From NCBI GenBank assembly GCA_963829545.1, contig CAWHIX010000005.1, forward strand, positions 62,001 through 126,000: a stretch of DNA of 64,000 nucleotides, in the 5' to 3' direction. The notes under the pieces are model-generated. The model was not told the origin of the DNA. It ran no database searches and saw only the letters and a list, made by a program, of their open reading frames with translations. Below, one piece after another: positions 62,032 to 64,000 of the stretch (positions are counted from its first letter, which is position 1; every line of letters starts with the position of its first letter). This stretch comes from JAXGXJ01 sp963829545. GTDB taxonomy: Bacteria; Actinomycetota; Thermoleophilia; RBG-16-64-13. Both the position numbers and the translations under genes were made by a program.

Positions 62032-63621
62032 ATGGCACACGGAGACGATCAGGCAGTCAGCCGACTCAGACCCATAGCACCGCATACGATCGCCGACCAG
62101 GTAGTCGACCAACTCCGCCGACTCATCGAGACGGGGGAGTTCAAGCCCGGTGATCGCATCCCCGCCGAGCGCGATCTGGCACAGCAGTTCGGGGTAGGCC
62201 GGCCTGCAGTCAGAGAAGCCCTCCGGGAGCTCAAAGCACAGGGACTGATCGTGTCCGGCCGGGGGGCCCAGGGGACCACCGTCGCCAGCCTTCACAGCCC
62301 CCAGTTTGCGGGGTCGCTCACTTCTTCCTTCGGACGGGGAGCGGAGCGAATCATCGAGTTGATGGAGGTCAGAAGCGCCGTGGAGATCGAGGCGGCGGGC
62401 CTTGCGGCCCGCCGCGCCACCCTCGAAGACCTGCGCCGACTCTCCGACCTGCTCACCAGTCCGGGAGAGAAGATCTCACCCGAGGCGGACGTGTCATTCC
62501 ACACCGCCATCGCGGAATCGACCCACAACCCTCTCTTCGAACTGATCATCCAGGAACCGGTGGAGATCCTCCACGACCACATGGCGGCCGTGCTGGCCGC
62601 CTTCTACGCAGAGCCGGGAGGAGCCACCGCCCTGCAGCAGCAGCACGACGCCGTCAGACGCGCCATCCGCTCGGGCGACGAGCAGAAGGCGCGGGAGGCC
62701 ATGCGCCGGCATCTGGACTACGTGGCCCGCGGTCTGGCCCAGATGGTGGGCACCGGGCGGGTCATCCGCCTCATCTTCATCAACCTCGACGGCACCCTCC
62801 TGTCCGGACCCAGGCACATGTCCGAGCGCGCGAAGCAAACCATCGCCACAGTGCGAGAGGCAGGCATAGACATCGTCCTGGTCTCGTCGCGGCCTCCACG
62901 CTCCATCCGTGCCTTCCACCAGCAACTGGGTCTCCGCACCCCGGTGATAGCCTGCAACGGTGCTCTGCTCTGGAACATCCAGGCCGGAGCGGGCTTGGCC
63001 CACATCCCTCTCGATCCGGCTATTGCGGCCGAGGTAGTGGCCATGGGCAGGGAACTGGGGGCGGCGGTCAGTATCGAGAGCGACGACGACTGGTTCGCCG
63101 ACAGCCTGAGCGCGCCGGTTCAGGATAGGGTCGACAGGTTGGCGGTCCCCGCACCGGAGATGGGGCGCGTGGACGACATCCTCAAGAGCGGAGAGCCCAT
63201 CGACAAGGTCTTCCTGGACCTTCGCGACTTGGACGAGAGCACCGGAGCCTCTGCCCTCGTCGCGCTGAGACGAGCCGTCGGCGACAGAACGACCCTCTTC
63301 GAAAGCACCCCCGGTTTCGTCGACGTCACGTCCCTGGAGGCGTCGAAGGTGACCATGGCGCAGCAGTTGGCGCGGCAGATGCAGGTCCCTGCCGAGCAGA
63401 CCATGGCCATCGGTGATCACGATAGCGACGTCGCCCTTCTGCAGTGGGCCGGCATCGGGGTGGCTATGGGCAACGCGAGTCCCGGCGCCAAGAGGGCCGC
63501 CGACGTTATCACCTCGTCGAACCTCAGGGACGGCGTGGCTGAGGCCTTGGAGCAGTGGGTGCTTGGACAGAAGCTGGTGGGGTCGACGCTCCACGTACCC
63601 AATCCCGGTCTGGTGGAGTAG
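62032..63621 (+). CDS. GntR/FCD regulator fused to a HAD-like domain with altered nucleophile
   Basis: A 529-residue fusion. Residues 20-85: winged helix (RIPAERDLAQQFGVGRPAVRE). About 105-235: FCD ligand domain with metal-site residues in DVSFHTAIAEST, QQQHDAV and RRHLDYV. About 245-515: HAD-superfamily domain of the Cof type, with INLDGTLLS, VLVSSRPPR, a Lys in SLEASKVTM and GDHDSDVALL. The catalytic nucleophile, the first Asp of D-x-D-G-T, is Asn251 here, while the second (Asp253) is kept, so the domain should not form the phospho-Asp intermediate. It may sense a sugar phosphate or nucleotide. ATG 62032 follows a G-run. Stands alone between tatC and the DUF1634 gene. Confidence 0.88.
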   Translation: MAHGDDQAVSRLRPIAPHTIADQVVDQLRRLIETGEFKPGDRIPAERDLAQQFGVGRPAVREALRELKAQGLIVSGRGAQGTTVASLHSPQFAGSLTSSFGRGAERIIELMEVRSAVEIEAAGLAARRATLEDLRRLSDLLTSPGEKISPEADVSFHTAIAESTHNPLFELIIQEPVEILHDHMAAVLAAFYAEPGGATALQQQHDAVRRAIRSGDEQKAREAMRRHLDYVARGLAQMVGTGRVIRLIFINLDGTLLSGPRHMSERAKQTIATVREAGIDIVLVSSRPPRSIRAFHQQLGLRTPVIACNGALLWNIQAGAGLAHIPLDPAIAAEVVAMGRELGAAVSIESDDDWFADSLSAPVQDRVDRLAVPAPEMGRVDDILKSGEPIDKVFLDLRDLDESTGASALVALRRAVGDRTTLFESTPGFVDVTSLEASKVTMAQQLARQMQVPAEQTMAIGDHDSDVALLQWAGIGVAMGNASPGAKRAADVITSSNLRDGVAEALEQWVLGQKLVGSTLHVPNPGLVE

Positions 63622-63667
63622 AGCCGGCGAGCACCTGCGCGGTCGCCTGCGAAGCGGCGCGCGCCTC

Positions 63668-64000
63668 CTAGACGCGCAGCCCCAGGTACGCGCTGGTTAC
63701 GATCACCACCAGCACCAGCAGCGCCACCCCCGAGAAGAGCCACATCCTGCGGCGGAGGAAGGCTACCAGCATGGCGACCACCCGAGCGGCCGGGGTTGCC
63801 AGAAGAACGAGCAGGCCCAGGGTGAAGAATCCCCCGGGCTCGAGAGCCGCCAGAGCGCGTGGCATGTCCGACAGAGAGGTCTCCCCAGGCACGGGGATAT
63901 CCGGCCGCACTATGGTCAAGACCACCCCCACAAGCAACAGGGCCACGGCGATGCAGAGGCCCAGGAGCAGCAGTCGGGAGAGGGCCCGGGCAAGACGGAG
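63668..64000 (-). CDS. DUF1634-family membrane protein, N-terminus cut by window edge
   Basis: At least 110 residues, open to the right edge. Three hydrophobic segments; FFTLGLLVLLATPAARVV and the final helix (SGVALLVLVVIVTSAYLG) match DUF1634, small proteins usually encoded beside a TauE/SafE-type sulfonate/sulfite exporter. That partner, if present, is outside the window. An ATG-like start inside the window is not needed, as the frame runs through RLLLLGLCIAVALLLVG upstream. Confidence 0.75.
   Translation of the reverse strand, partial: LRLARALSRLLLLGLCIAVALLLVGVVLTIVRPDIPVPGETSLSDMPRALAALEPGGFFTLGLLVLLATPAARVVAMLVAFLRRRMWLFSGVALLVLVVIVTSAYLGLRV

Overview
The window is 64 kb of GC-rich bacterial DNA with no sign of phage, insertion sequence or CRISPR. 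Gene content points to an actinobacterial-type Gram-positive: LytR-CpsA-Psr protein, the block topA-tmk-holB-ricT, Thr/Pro-rich secreted linkers and many GTG/TTG starts. Several genes suit an anaerobic or flexible redox life: a reductive-dehalogenase-like protein, a flavin oxidoreductase with Fe-S cluster, an AprA/AprB-like pair, and complex I without its NADH module. The exact lineage is not proven; a deep-branching Actinobacteriota is my best inference.

Layout. 1-9.4 kb: minus-strand catabolic locus with two transcription units (SDR, alcohol dehydrogenase, NTF2-like protein; then TetR, FadN-like enzyme, thiolase, M24 hydrolase), each behind the same 16-bp palindrome overlapping the predicted transcription start, preceded by the dehalogenase-like gene. 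9.7-13.3 kb: APC permease with a long leader, terminator, then a metallophosphoesterase/nucleotidyltransferase-like pair. 13.3-16.6 kb: LCP protein and an ATPase-PAS-PocR sensor. 16.7-21.1 kb: compact minus-strand operon (radical SAM/SPASM protein, 4-TM protein, Cys-containing hydrolase-like protein, GMC oxidoreductase with Fe-S motif, ZIP transporter). 21.2-27.7 kb: GAP-family membrane protein, old-yellow-enzyme-type reductase, truncated Fic protein and a broken P-type ATPase. 27.9-31.7 kb: DUF4914 protein with HTH regulator, divergent MFS carrier. 31.8-41.9 kb: aminotransferase, ferredoxin, flavoprotein and a complete peptide-type ABC transporter, with a divergent GntR regulator. 42-47.6 kb: tRNA-Thr and ricT-holB-tmk-topA. 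47.8-50.5 kb: STAS protein, TPR protein, amidohydrolase. 50.5-60.9 kb: nuoABCDHIJKLMN. 61.2-64 kb: TatC, a GntR-HAD fusion and a DUF1634 protein at the edge.

Sequence quality. At least 22 single-base frame breaks can be placed by joining conserved segments; 18 look like one extra base and 4 like one missing base, and 18 fall between 17.0 and 27.6 kb. One in-frame stop may also interrupt DUF4914. They may be assembly errors or real decay. Genes with one break, or two near the end, are listed as CDS and described as broken; genes with four or more are listed as pseudogenes. Coordinates of broken genes span all fragments.
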